From: Xanthomonas euvesicatoria pv. euvesicatoria
GTDB taxonomy: Bacteria > Pseudomonadota > Gammaproteobacteria > Xanthomonadales > Xanthomonadaceae
Direction of reading: 5' to 3'
Assembly: GCF_020880415.1 (NCBI RefSeq)
Contig: NZ_JAJIUJ010000111.1
Location: 62,001-126,000, forward strand
Length of the DNA: 64,000 bases
In this document: in pieces, positions 43,780 through 53,008 of the stretch
How positions within the stretch are numbered: the first letter of the stretch is position 1
Layout: every line of letters begins with the position of its first letter
Notes under the pieces: model-generated
What the model saw: the letters and a program-made list of their open reading frames with translations, nothing else
Databases searched by the model: none
What the model was told of the DNA's origin: nothing
Program-made: the position numbers and the translations under genes

Positions 43780-43813
43780 AAAAAGCCGCTGGTTTCCAGC
43801 GGCTTTTTCTTTG
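43780..43813 (+). terminator. Strong intrinsic terminator of the lipoprotein gene
   Basis: AAAAAGCCGCTGG (43780-43792) and CCAGCGGCTTTTT (43796-43808) form a perfect 13-pair stem with a TTT loop, followed by CTTTG. The A-tract on one side and T-tract on the other make it work on either strand, though only the rightward gene needs it. Confidence 0.92.
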
Positions 43814-43980
43814 TCTGCCAATCAAGCCTCGCACACCGTGACAGCAGCAAGGACACGAACAACCTGCACGATTGCGTCTGTCTCCCCGGCGGCTGAATGG
43901 CCAGCGACGCATTGACGCAGACTGCATCGCCTCCTGCATAAGCTCCGGCTTCCAACACCGGAACAGGAACAGGACCACCC

Positions 43981-44307
43981 ATGAAGACGATCCGCATGCT
44001 GTCGTTGAGCGCCATCGCCGCTCTCACCCTTGCTGCCTGTCAGGGCCCGGATGCCGAGCAGGCGCGCCGCGATGCCGCTTCTGCCGCCAAGCACGCCGCC
44101 GCCGCGACCGAACAGGCCGCCGACCGTGCGGCAGTGGAAGCGAAGGCCGCAACTGCCGATGCACGCGTGGCTGCGCGCGAGTTGGCCGCAGACGCCAGCC
44201 GCGCCACCGCCAATGCGGCCGATGCCACTGCCGACAAGACGCGCGAAATGGCCAACAAGGCCGAACAGAACGCCGACAAGCACGACGCCGACCACGCGCA
44301 GCACTGA
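43981..44307 (+). CDS. Ala-rich small lipoprotein, paralogue-like neighbour
   Basis: The 108-residue protein has a signal peptide with lipobox LAAC (Cys20) and an Ala/Arg/Glu/Lys-rich helical mature part (DAEQARRDAASAAKHAAAATEQAADRA), predicted to be a long coiled coil. It resembles the preceding lipoprotein in design but has its own Arg-rich composition and ordinary GCC/GCG alanine codons, so it is probably expressed less. AGGAACAGGACC supplies a ribosome site. It is likely an outer-membrane or periplasmic structural lipoprotein; no enzyme domain is present. Confidence 0.85.
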   Translation: MKTIRMLSLSAIAALTLAACQGPDAEQARRDAASAAKHAAAATEQAADRAAVEAKAATADARVAARELAADASRATANAADATADKTREMANKAEQNADKHDADHAQH

Positions 44308-44414
44308 GTCGCTCCCCTCTCGCAGCACCCGCAACGCGCCGGCCATGTGCCGGCGCGCTTGTCTCGGCCGACGGGTGGCTCGTGTTGTCGAGGCCGGCAG
44401 GCTAGCATTCGCAT

Positions 44415-46124
44415 ATGTCCTCTTCTTTTACGTCGCGCCGGCGCAACCAGCTGGCGCTGATTTTTTCTGCGCTGATCTTCGTCGTCATCGGAATCGGCAT
44501 CTTCGTGGGTGCCCGCCGTTCGCTGGCCGACGCTGCGCTGGTGTCGCACACCCACGAGGTGATCGGGCGGGTGGACGAGATCCAGGCGCGCGTGCTCGAT
44601 GCCGAATCGGCGCAGCGCGGCTTCCTGCTTACCGGCAACGACGCCTACCTGCTGGACTACCAGACCAGTGTCGAACGTCTGCCGATCCTGCTGGACAACC
44701 TGCGCCGCCTGATCGTCGACAACCCCGCACAGGAGCAGCACCTGGCGCAGTTGCAACGGCTGGTGGAAACCCGCCTGCGGCAGATTCAGCACGTGCTCGA
44801 CCTCTATGCGCAAGGTGGGCTGGAGCCGGCACGTGCCGACATCCGGCAGAGCGCATTCCGCACTACCAGCGCCATCCGCGAGCAGGCATTGACGATGGTG
44901 CAGCGCGAACAGGAGCTGCTGGCACAACGCGCGCGAAGCAGCGAACAAAGCGCCAACCTGTTGCTGGCACTGGCATTGGCCGGCATTCCGTTCGGGCTGT
45001 TGGTGGTGGGCATGGTCTATGCGCTGTTGATGCGCGAACTGCGCCACCGCGCGCAGGCAGAACAGCTGGCGGCGCAGGCCAATCGCGAGTTGGGCGAGAG
45101 CATCGAGGCACTGCAGCGCAGTACCGCCGATCTCAACCTGCTCAGCCGTTACACCGGCCTGCTGCAGAGCTGCATCAGTGCCGAAGAAGCGTTGATGGTC
45201 AGCAGCCGTACCCTGGCCGGCCTGCTGCCGGGCGTGGCGGGAAGCGTGTACCTGCTGCGCGCCTCGCAGGACCGCGCCGAGGCGATCAGCCACTGGGGCG
45301 AGCCGCTGGTGCGCAGCGCGCCGCATCTGTCGCCCGAGCAGTGCTGGGCGCTGCGCCGCGGCCAGCCGCATATCGTCCAAGACCTGGGCCGGGATGCGCT
45401 GTGTGCGCATATCGAAGAACCCGCACACGATGCATCCGTCACCACCGCGTGCCTGCCGATGTCGGCGCAAGGCACCCAGCTCGGGTTTCTGTTCCTGTCT
45501 GCCGCCGGCCCGGGGCCGATGCCGCGGCTGGAAATCGCCGAGGCGGCCGCCGAACAGTTGTCGTTGGCGCTGAGCAACCTGCGTCTGCGCGAGTCGCTGC
45601 GCCGGCAGTCGATCCGCGATGCGCTGACGGGGCTGTATAACCGCCGCTATCTGGAAGAATCGCTGAGCCACGAGTTGGCGCGGTGCGCACGGCGTGGTCT
45701 GCCGTTGTCGGTCTTGATGCTGGACGTGGACCATTTCAAGCAGTTCAACGACAGCCAGGGCCATGCCGGCGGCGACCTGTTGCTGGCAGCGGTGGGCGAA
45801 TTGCTGCTGACCCGCCTGCGCGCCGAGGACGTGGCATGCCGCTACGGCGGTGAGGAATTCACCGTCCTTCTGCCCGAAGCCGATGGCGAAGAAGCCATGC
45901 GCGTGGCCGAGCAGATTCGCAGTTACATCGCCGCGCTGGCGGTCAGCGACGGTGCGCGCGCCTTGCCGAAGGTGACTGCCTCGATCGGCGTGGCCAGCTT
46001 CCCTGCCGATGGCGAACAGGGTGCGAGCCTGATCCAGAAAGCCGACGCAGCGCTGTATCGTGCCAAGCATGCTGGGCGCAACCGGGTCGAGCGATACGGT
46101 GCTGCTACGGACAGTGCGGACTGA
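44415..46124 (+). CDS. CHASE3-GAF-GGDEF diguanylate cyclase
   Basis: The 569-residue protein has an N-terminal membrane helix, a CHASE3-type extracytoplasmic helical sensor (about 35-175, VLDAESAQRGFLLTGND) and a second membrane helix (about 185-205). These are followed by a GAF domain (about 240-395) and a C-terminal GGDEF domain with the active motif GGEEF. An allosteric c-di-GMP I-site RAED stands five residues before GGEEF, so product inhibition is expected. It should make c-di-GMP at the inner membrane in response to an envelope signal, controlling biofilm, motility and virulence genes. Confidence 0.93.
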   Translation: MSSSFTSRRRNQLALIFSALIFVVIGIGIFVGARRSLADAALVSHTHEVIGRVDEIQARVLDAESAQRGFLLTGNDAYLLDYQTSVERLPILLDNLRRLIVDNPAQEQHLAQLQRLVETRLRQIQHVLDLYAQGGLEPARADIRQSAFRTTSAIREQALTMVQREQELLAQRARSSEQSANLLLALALAGIPFGLLVVGMVYALLMRELRHRAQAEQLAAQANRELGESIEALQRSTADLNLLSRYTGLLQSCISAEEALMVSSRTLAGLLPGVAGSVYLLRASQDRAEAISHWGEPLVRSAPHLSPEQCWALRRGQPHIVQDLGRDALCAHIEEPAHDASVTTACLPMSAQGTQLGFLFLSAAGPGPMPRLEIAEAAAEQLSLALSNLRLRESLRRQSIRDALTGLYNRRYLEESLSHELARCARRGLPLSVLMLDVDHFKQFNDSQGHAGGDLLLAAVGELLLTRLRAEDVACRYGGEEFTVLLPEADGEEAMRVAEQIRSYIAALAVSDGARALPKVTASIGVASFPADGEQGASLIQKADAALYRAKHAGRNRVERYGAATDSAD

Positions 46125-46142
46125 AGGCAGCGGACGAGGCCA

Positions 46143-46252
46143 CGGCGGGCAGCCAGGCGCGGCTGCGCACGAAGCCGGGAGGTAGCACGCGGAGACTGCG
46201 GCCCTGGTGCGCCGCGCGCACCCACTTGACGGCTGCTCGCAGCGTTTGCCGA
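46143..46252. repeat. Copy C of the dispersed repeat (decayed)
   Basis: The blocks GCAGCCAGGCGCG, GGTAGCACGCGGAGACTGCGG and CACTTGACGGCTGCTCGCAGCGTTTGCCGACA align in order with the copies at 36344-36495 and 47282-47413. It follows the diguanylate cyclase gene; divergence is high. Confidence 0.4.
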
Positions 46253-46357
46253 CAGCTTCGGCGCGCGCGTCGTCCATCCCGGTTTGCGGAGTTCGTCACA
46301 CAAAAGATCCAGTTGCGCAGCGATAGTCGGCCTCGACCCCTAAAGCGAGGCAGTCCG

Positions 46358-46915
46358 ATGTCGATGTGGCGCGATCAAGGTCCCAATAAGAAAGACGGCG
46401 TTCCGGTCACCCCCGAGGTTCCTGCGGCCGATGGCAGGCTCTTCACCGCCGAGGCCAGCCCCGCGCCGCCGGTGCCCGCCGCCGCAGCGCCCAGCGTCGC
46501 GCCGGCAGCTGCGGCCACGCAGCGTCACAGCGAAGCGAAAGAGTCGCTGATCGCTGCCGACATCAGCATCGAAGGCAAGATCGAAGGCGCCGGCCATGTG
46601 CGTCTGGCCGGCCGCTTCAAGGGCGATGTCAACGTCAAGGGCGATCTGACCATCGAACGCGGCGCCAAGCTCAATGGCGGCGTGCGCGCCAACAAGGTGA
46701 TCATCGCCGGCGAGCTGGAGGGCAACATCGAATCTGCCGCGCAGGTCGAACTGCAGACGTCCGGTGTGTTGGTCGGCGACGTCAAGGCCGGCAGCCTCAC
46801 GGTGGCCTCGGGTGCGCGCATGCGCGGCCAGGCCGATTTCGGCTGGGGCGATGATGGCGGCAAGCCGGTCACTGCCAGCAAGCCGGTGGTCAGCGGAGAC
46901 AGCGACGCCACATGA
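46358..46915 (+). CDS. Bactofilin (polymer-forming cytoskeletal protein)
   Basis: The 185-residue protein has an unstructured Pro/Ala-rich N-terminus (about 1-60) and the bactofilin beta-helix (about 65-160): KESLIAADISIEGKIEGAGHVRLAGRFKGDVNVKGDLTIERGAKLNG and repeating strands V-x-V-A. Bactofilins self-assemble into filaments that position peptidoglycan enzymes or shape cells and stalks. GCGAGG precedes the ATG at 46358. It overlaps a zinc-ribbon gene by four bases, a probable partner. Confidence 0.92.
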   Translation: MSMWRDQGPNKKDGVPVTPEVPAADGRLFTAEASPAPPVPAAAAPSVAPAAAATQRHSEAKESLIAADISIEGKIEGAGHVRLAGRFKGDVNVKGDLTIERGAKLNGGVRANKVIIAGELEGNIESAAQVELQTSGVLVGDVKAGSLTVASGARMRGQADFGWGDDGGKPVTASKPVVSGDSDAT

Positions 46916-47277
46916 GTGCACCTCGCCCGGGCACGCCCGGCGCCACGCGCAGCTGCCCGCACTGCAAGGCGACGATCCTGGAAAGCGCCAGCGTCTGCCC
47001 TGCGTGCAAGCACCACCTGCGCTTCGATTCGGCGGCTGCGCAACACGCGCAGCCGGCGCCGATCGTGCCGCTCAAGGTCGACGGCACCATCCGCCACCCG
47101 GCCGACGGCGATCCGTGGGAATACACGGTGGTGGTGGTGGTGCGCAACGGGAAGGGCGAGGAGATCCGTCGCCAGGTGGTCGATGTCGGCGCCATGCACG
47201 GCGGCGAAGAACGCGGCTTCACCCTGGCGGTGGAAGCGAGCGCGGTGCGTTCGCCCGGGCGGCGTACGCGGCATTGA
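46912..47277 (+). CDS. Zinc-ribbon protein coupled to bactofilin
   Basis: The 121-residue protein begins with a zinc ribbon (SCPHCKATILESASVCPACKHHLRF, about 13-37) and continues into a beta-sandwich-like domain (DPWEYTVVVVVRNGKGEEIRRQVVDVG), ending ERGFTLAVEASAV. I know no name for it. It overlaps the bactofilin gene by four bases (ATGA), so the two are translated together; a zinc-ribbon adaptor for the filament is the natural guess, unproven. Confidence 0.8.
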   Translation: MSAPRPGTPGATRSCPHCKATILESASVCPACKHHLRFDSAAAQHAQPAPIVPLKVDGTIRHPADGDPWEYTVVVVVRNGKGEEIRRQVVDVGAMHGGEERGFTLAVEASAVRSPGRRTRH

Positions 47278-47281
47278 GAAC

Positions 47282-47413
47282 AGCTGACAAAACGACTGCG
47301 CAGCTGCCAGGCGGGCGCGGCCGGTGCTCGGAATCGGCATGTACCACGCGTACACCGCGGTTCCTTCGTACCGTCCACGCCACCTGACGGCCGCTCGCTA
47401 CGTTTTGTTGGCC
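47282..47413. repeat. Copy B of the dispersed repeat
   Basis: Best-preserved relative of the copy at 36344-36495: GCTGACAAAACGACTGCGC, AGGCGGGCGCGGCCGGTGC, CGGAATCGGCATGTAC, CGCGTACACCGCGGTTCC, CCACCTGACGGCCGCTCGC and TTTTGTTGGCC appear in the same order and spacing. Lies between the zinc-ribbon and exonuclease genes. Confidence 0.6.
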
Positions 47414-47485
47414 GCTCTGAGGCGTCCACGATCCACGCGGCTGCCAACACTAAACGCGCACTGCCGGACGAACGTGGCGGTGAGT

Positions 47486-47556
47486 TGATCGGCATGTGCC
47501 GTGCGTGCACCCGTAGCCCCTGTGCGCCGTCCACGCCCGTCCGGCGGCTGCTCGCG
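47486..47556. repeat. Copy D of the dispersed repeat (partial)
   Basis: A shorter stretch 75 bases after copy B shares GATCGGCATGTGCCGTGCGTGCACCC, CGTCCACGCC and CGGCTGCTCGCG with the other copies. With copy B it fills the 379-base gap before the exonuclease gene, where I see no coding frame. Confidence 0.4.
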
Positions 47557-47656
47557 AGGGAGTGGCACCTGCCGGTAAGCGCGCGCCGCGCGAAGGCACC
47601 GCCGCACGCGGTTCCCATTCTCAGGATCTGCACACCGGCTTGGCCAGAGTTGCCGC

Positions 47657-48679
47657 ATGCGCAACGGCAACGATGAGACATCTCACACACGCGGCGATCT
47701 GGTGGTGCTCGGGCCGGAGGGCCTGTATTGCCCGCAAGGCGATTTCCATATCGACCCGTGGCGGCCGGTGCCGCGCGCGGTGATTACGCATGGTCACGGC
47801 GACCACGCCCGCAGCGGCATGGGCGAGTACCACTGCACGCGCGAGAGCCTGTCCATCCTGCAATGGCGCCTGGGCGAACAGGTCTATCACACGCATGCGG
47901 ACGGTGAAGCGTTTCAGCTGGGGCGTGCGCGCGTGTCGCTGCATCCGGCCGGACACGTGCTGGGATCGGCGCAGGTGCGCATCGAAGTGGATGGCGAGGT
48001 CTGGGTCGCCTCCGGCGACTACAAGCGCCAACCCGACCCCACCTGCAAGCCGTTCGAAGTGGTGCCATGCGACACCTTCATCACCGAAGCGACCTTCGGC
48101 CTGCCGGTGTACCGCTGGCCCGACACCTCCCAGGTTGCGGCCGACATTTCTGCCTGGCGCCGCGAATGCGCCGAACGCGGCGAAGCGGCCATCCTGTACT
48201 GCTATGCGCTGGGCAAGGCGCAGCGCGTATTGGCCGAATTGCGCGCGTGGGAGACGCAGCCGGCATTGCTGCATGGCGCAGTCGCGGTGGGTGTGGAGGT
48301 CTATCGCCAGGTGGGCATCCCGATGCTGGATACCCAGCCGGTCAGCGAGCATGCGCGCGGCGCCGACTATGCCGGGCAGTTGGTCATCGCGCCGCCATCG
48401 GCGGCCGGCAGCGCCTGGATCCGCCGTTTTCGCAGCGCACAGCAGGGGTTTGCCTCGGGCTGGATGCGCATCCGCGGCAATCGCCGCAGGCGCAATTACG
48501 ATCGGGGCTTTGTGGTCTCCGACCATGCCGACTGGCCCGACCTGCTGCGCACCATCGAAGAAACCGGCGCACAGCGCGTCATTGCCACCCATGGCAATAC
48601 CGATGCATTGATCCAACACTTGCGGGAACGCGGCGTCGCAGCAGAAGCCTTCCGCACCGATTTCGGAGCCGAGGAATGA
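47657..48679 (+). CDS. Ligase-associated DNA exonuclease (metallo-beta-lactamase fold)
   Basis: The 340-residue protein is an MBL-fold nuclease of the CPSF/beta-CASP-like type: metal site THGHGDHARSG (about 43-53), SLHPAGHVLGSAQV, WVASGDYKRQPDPTC, ITEATFGLPVYRW and a final histidine in VSDHADW. It is the conserved first member of the Lhr/ligase DNA-damage cluster, which here is complete: exonuclease, ATP-dependent ligase, helicase and PdeM in order on one strand. It should trim DNA (or RNA) ends before ligation. ATG at 47657 is the family start. Confidence 0.92.
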   Translation: MRNGNDETSHTRGDLVVLGPEGLYCPQGDFHIDPWRPVPRAVITHGHGDHARSGMGEYHCTRESLSILQWRLGEQVYHTHADGEAFQLGRARVSLHPAGHVLGSAQVRIEVDGEVWVASGDYKRQPDPTCKPFEVVPCDTFITEATFGLPVYRWPDTSQVAADISAWRRECAERGEAAILYCYALGKAQRVLAELRAWETQPALLHGAVAVGVEVYRQVGIPMLDTQPVSEHARGADYAGQLVIAPPSAAGSAWIRRFRSAQQGFASGWMRIRGNRRRRNYDRGFVVSDHADWPDLLRTIEETGAQRVIATHGNTDALIQHLRERGVAAEAFRTDFGAEE

Positions 48680-48905
48680 ACCCGCTGCCCGCACGTCGTT
48701 ACGTTCGCGCGCGTCCGCGCATTCGCTTGAGCGGTGCGCTCGCGTTCCGCCGTCATGCCTTGGCGTTTTGCGTGCATCGCAACGCGCCAGCGGCCACCAT
48801 CGGCCCACCGCGACCGCTGCGGCGCCCACGCGTGCTTGCCGCGTTTACCCGACGCGCACTGGAGCTGCGTGCTGCCGACAGGCGCGCAGCGACACAGGCG
48901 CTGCC

Positions 48906-50510
48906 GTGAAGCGTTTCGCGGCGTTGTACCGCGCCCTGGACCGCAGCACCGGCACGCTCGACAAGCGCGCTGCGCTGGTTGCGTATTTCCGCGATGCGCC
49001 CGCGCTGGACGCGGCATGGGCGCTGTATCTGCTGGCCGGTGGCAAGGTGGCCAGCGCGCGCATGCGCATTGCCAGCAGCGGCGAACTGCGTGAATGGATC
49101 ACCGACACCGCCGGCGTTGCCGATTGGCTGGTCGCCGACAGCTACGACCATGTCGGCGATCTGGCCGAAACCCTGGCCTTGCTGCTGGACGACCCGGTCG
49201 CCGAGGCGGCCGATCTGCCATTGGCAGAATGGATCGAACAGCGGCTGCTGCCGATCGCCAACCAGGACGTGCAAGTCCGCAAGGCCTGCATCGTGCAGGC
49301 GTGGCGCAGCCTGGCCTTCGACGAGCGGCTGGTGTTCAACAAGCTGCTGACCGGCGCATTGCGGGTTGGGGTGTCGCAACGGCTCGTGCAGCAGGCGCTG
49401 GCCGAATTGTCGGGGGTGGATATCGCGCGCATTGCGCAGCGCATGCTCGGCAGTTGGCGGCCGCATCCCACCTATCTTGCAGACCTGTTGACCAGCGAAG
49501 AACTGCCCGGCGACCGCCAGCAGCCCTATCCGTTCTTTCTGGCATCGCCGCTGGAAGCGGAGGTCGACACGCTGGGCGCCATCGACGACTGGCTGCTGGA
49601 ATGGAAATGGGACGGCATCCGCCTGCAGCTGATTCGCCGCGCCGGCGAAGCGGCGCTGTGGTCGCGCGGCGAAGAGCGTCTGGATGGACGTTTCCCCGAA
49701 ATCGAACACGCCGCACTGCAATTGCCGGACGGCACCGTCATCGATGGCGAGCTGCTGGCCTGGCAACCCGAACAGCCCCTGCCAATGCCGTTTACCGCGT
49801 TGCAGACGCGCATCCAACGGCTCAAGCCCGGGCCCAAGACATTGGCCGCCGCACCTGCGCGCGTGGTGGCCTACGACCTGCTGGAACTGGCGGGCGAAGA
49901 CCTGCGCGAGCGCCCGTTGCAGGAGCGGCGCGCACTGCTGGAAGGCGTGCTCGCCACGCTGGCAGATCCGCGCATCGTTGCCTCGCCGCTGGTGCAGGTC
50001 AGCGATTGGCAGGCCGCAGCGCAGGTGCGCGTGGAAGCGCGCGAACGCGGCGTGGAAGGGCTGATGCTCAAGCGCGCCAGTTCGGTGTATCAATCCGGTC
50101 GCCGTCGCGGCGATTGGTGGAAATGGAAGATCGACCCACTGACCATCGACGCGGTGCTGCTGTACGCGCAGGCCGGCCACGGCAGACGCAGCACGCTCTA
50201 CACCGACTACACCTTCGGGCTATGGCACGAGGGCCAACTGGTGCCGATCGCCAAGGCCTATTCGGGCCTGGACGACAAGGAAATTCTTCAACTGGATCGC
50301 TGGATCCGTGCCAACACCACCGAGCGCTTCGGCCCGGTGCGCGCGGTCACCGCCCATCATGTGTTCGAGCTGGGATTTGAAGCGGTGAACCGCAGCGCGC
50401 GGCACAAGTCCGGCATCGCGGTGCGCTTCCCGCGCATCCTGCGCTGGCGTCACGACAAGCCGATGGCCGAAGCCGATCATCTGAGCACCCTGCAGGCACT
50501 GGCGCGGTGA
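48906..50510 (+). CDS. ATP-dependent DNA ligase of the Lhr-associated cluster
   Basis: The 534-residue protein has an N-terminal ligase-N domain (about 1-190). The adenylation domain carries the active-site lysine in LEWKWDGIRLQL (K234), then GEERLDGRFPE, DGELLAWQPE, GVEGLMLKRASSVYQSGRR (motif IV region), DWWKWKID (motif V) and a C-terminal OB-fold ending PVRAVTAHHVFELGFEAV. It seals nicks using ATP and is separate from the NAD-dependent LigA. It starts with GTG at 48906, which is where homologues begin, 226 bases after the exonuclease stop; the gap holds no gene. Its stop overlaps the helicase start (GTGA). Confidence 0.94.
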   Translation: MKRFAALYRALDRSTGTLDKRAALVAYFRDAPALDAAWALYLLAGGKVASARMRIASSGELREWITDTAGVADWLVADSYDHVGDLAETLALLLDDPVAEAADLPLAEWIEQRLLPIANQDVQVRKACIVQAWRSLAFDERLVFNKLLTGALRVGVSQRLVQQALAELSGVDIARIAQRMLGSWRPHPTYLADLLTSEELPGDRQQPYPFFLASPLEAEVDTLGAIDDWLLEWKWDGIRLQLIRRAGEAALWSRGEERLDGRFPEIEHAALQLPDGTVIDGELLAWQPEQPLPMPFTALQTRIQRLKPGPKTLAAAPARVVAYDLLELAGEDLRERPLQERRALLEGVLATLADPRIVASPLVQVSDWQAAAQVRVEARERGVEGLMLKRASSVYQSGRRRGDWWKWKIDPLTIDAVLLYAQAGHGRRSTLYTDYTFGLWHEGQLVPIAKAYSGLDDKEILQLDRWIRANTTERFGPVRAVTAHHVFELGFEAVNRSARHKSGIAVRFPRILRWRHDKPMAEADHLSTLQALAR

Positions 50511-53008
50511 GCGTCACGCAGCACACGTATGGCACGCCACTGCAACAGTGGCGTGCCTGGTTCGCGCAGCGCGGCTGGGCGCCACTGCCGTTTCAACGCG
50601 ATGTGTGGAAGCGCTATCTCGACGGCGAATCGGGCCTGCTGCATACGCCCACCGGCAGCGGCAAGACGCTGGCGGCATTTGGCGGGCCGTTACTGGAGGC
50701 ATTGGCCGCGCGTGGGCGCAAATCCCCGCGCAAACCGGGCAAACCCACCTCCCCTGCGCGCCGCCAGCCGCAACGCAATCTGCAAGTGTTGTGGATCACG
50801 CCACTGCGTGCACTGGCCGCCGACACCGCACGCGCGCTGCGCGAGCCGGTGGACGCATTGGGGCTGGATTGGCAGGTGGGCCTGCGTACCGGCGATGCCA
50901 GCGCGCGCGACAAGCGGCTGGCACGCAGCGGCAAGCTCGACGTGCTGGTCACCACGCCCGAATCGCTGGCCTTGCTATTGTCGTATCCGGATACCGCGCC
51001 GCAGCTGTCGGCATTGCGCTGTGTGATCGTCGACGAATGGCACGAGCTGCTGGGCAACAAGCGCGGCGTGTTGCTGCAATTGTGTCTTGCGCGCTTGCGC
51101 GGATGGACGCCGCACCTGCGCATCTGGGGGCTGTCGGCGACGCTGGGGAACTTATCGCAGGCACGCGATGTGCTGTTGCCGCATCGCCCCGAGGCGGCGC
51201 TGGTCTCCGGCGTCAAACCGCGCACGATGACGCTTGAAACCTTGCTGCCGGACAGTGGCGAGCGCTTTCCCTGGGCAGGCCACCTTGGTCTGGCGCAACT
51301 GGCGCGCGTGCTGCAAAAGATCATGCAACAGCGCACCAGCCTGGTGTTTACCAATACGCGCGCGCAGGCCGAGTTGTGGCATCAGGCCTTGAGCGCGGTG
51401 TGGCCGGATGAGTTGGCCACGCTGGCGCTGCATCACGGCTCGCTGGATCCATCGCTACGCGCGGCCGCCGAACGCGGGCTGGCCGACGGCAGCCTGCGCT
51501 GCGTGGTGGCCACCTCCAGTCTGGATCTGGGCGTCGACTTCCCGGCCGTGGATCAGGTGCTGCAGGTCGGCAGCCCGAAAGGCATCGCGCGCCTGCTGCA
51601 ACGCGCCGGGCGCGCACGCCATCGTCCCGGCGAATCCGGGCACGTGGTGTGCGTGCCTTCGCATGCGCTGGAATTGGTCGAATACGCCGCGGCACGTCGC
51701 GCGCTGGTGCACGGCCATATCGAAGCGCGTCTACCGCCACGGTTGTCGCTGGACGTACTGGCGCAGCACTGCGTCACCCTCGCCCTCGGCGGCGGCTTCC
51801 ACGCCGATGCGTTGTTCGAGGAAGTGCGCGGTACCGATGCCTTCGCCGCGCTGGAGAAAACCACCTGGAACGCGGTGCTGGATTTCATCGTGCAAGGCGG
51901 CAGCGCGCTGGCGCATTACCCGGACTTCCACAAGGTGGTGCGCGACGACGAGGGTCTGTACCGCGTGATCGACCGACGCGTCGCGCTGCGGCACCGGCTG
52001 TCCATCGGCACGATCACCAGCGACGGCAGCGTGCGCGTGCAGTTCCTGCGCGGCGGGCGGCTGGGCGCGGTGGAAGAACAATTCATCGGCCGCCTGCGCC
52101 GCGGCGACCGCTTCCAGTTCGCCGGCCGCCTGCTGGAACTGGTGCGCCTGGAAGACATGACCGCCTACGTGCGCGTGGCCAAGGGCGGCAGTGGCGTGGT
52201 GCCGAAATGGATGGGCGGGCGCATGCCGTTGTCGTCGGCGCTGGGCCGCGAGGTGGAAGCGGTGTTCGCCGACCCTGGCGATGCGCCGGAGATGCAGGCA
52301 CTGGCGCCGTTGCTGCACCTGCAGGGCTCGCTTTCTTCGCTGCCGGGGCCGGACCATCTGCTGGTGGAAAGCGTCAAGGCGCGCGACGGCCGCCACGTCT
52401 TCGTCTACCCGTTCGCCGGCAGGCAGGTCAACGAAGGCCTGGCCGCGTTGCTCGCGGCACGCTGGGGCCGGCGCCAGCGCAATACCTTCAGCTTCGCTGC
52501 CAATGACTATGGATTTGTGCTGTCGCCGGCGCAGGATGTCGACATCGATGCCGATGTACTGCAAGCCCTGCTCTCGCCGGTGGGCCTGTTCGACGATCTG
52601 CGCGACAGCCTCAATCTGGGCGAGTTGGCGCGCCGGCAATTTCGCGAGATCGCGCGCGTGGCGGGATTGTTGTCGCCCTCGTTGCCTGGGCGTGCGCCGC
52701 GCAGCCTGCGTCAGCTGCAGGCCTCCAGTGGCTTGCTATACGACGTATTGCAACGCTTCGACCCCGATCACCTGCTGCTCGCCCAGGCCGAGCGCGAAGT
52801 GTTCGAAGGCCAGCTCGAACTGGCGCGGCTTGCGCATGCGCTGGAAGATTGCGCGCGCCGTGCGTTGCGTCTGTGCAAACCGCGCAGCCTCACTCCATTG
52901 TCGTTTCCACTCTGGGCCGAACGCGTGCGCGGGCAACTGAGTACCGAAGACTGGAAGGCGCGCGTCTTGCGCGCTGCCCAACAACTGGAGCGCAAGCATG
53001 GGCGATAG
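50507..53008 (+). CDS. Lhr-type DEXH helicase, ligase-associated
   Basis: The 833-residue protein is a superfamily 2 helicase: Walker A TPTGSGKTLAAF (about 46-57), LWITPLRALAADTARAL, TTPESLALLLSY, DEWHELLGNKRG (motif II as DEWH) and LSATLGN. The second RecA domain has TRAQAELWHQAL and QRAGRARHRPGE. These are followed by the Lhr winged-helix and C-terminal core (IDRRVALRHRLSIGTITSDG). It unwinds DNA near damage. GTG 50507 overlaps the ligase stop by four bases, and its last 11 bases overlap pdeM, so ligase, helicase and nuclease are made together. Confidence 0.95.
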   Translation: MSVTQHTYGTPLQQWRAWFAQRGWAPLPFQRDVWKRYLDGESGLLHTPTGSGKTLAAFGGPLLEALAARGRKSPRKPGKPTSPARRQPQRNLQVLWITPLRALAADTARALREPVDALGLDWQVGLRTGDASARDKRLARSGKLDVLVTTPESLALLLSYPDTAPQLSALRCVIVDEWHELLGNKRGVLLQLCLARLRGWTPHLRIWGLSATLGNLSQARDVLLPHRPEAALVSGVKPRTMTLETLLPDSGERFPWAGHLGLAQLARVLQKIMQQRTSLVFTNTRAQAELWHQALSAVWPDELATLALHHGSLDPSLRAAAERGLADGSLRCVVATSSLDLGVDFPAVDQVLQVGSPKGIARLLQRAGRARHRPGESGHVVCVPSHALELVEYAAARRALVHGHIEARLPPRLSLDVLAQHCVTLALGGGFHADALFEEVRGTDAFAALEKTTWNAVLDFIVQGGSALAHYPDFHKVVRDDEGLYRVIDRRVALRHRLSIGTITSDGSVRVQFLRGGRLGAVEEQFIGRLRRGDRFQFAGRLLELVRLEDMTAYVRVAKGGSGVVPKWMGGRMPLSSALGREVEAVFADPGDAPEMQALAPLLHLQGSLSSLPGPDHLLVESVKARDGRHVFVYPFAGRQVNEGLAALLAARWGRRQRNTFSFAANDYGFVLSPAQDVDIDADVLQALLSPVGLFDDLRDSLNLGELARRQFREIARVAGLLSPSLPGRAPRSLRQLQASSGLLYDVLQRFDPDHLLLAQAEREVFEGQLELARLAHALEDCARRALRLCKPRSLTPLSFPLWAERVRGQLSTEDWKARVLRAAQQLERKHGR

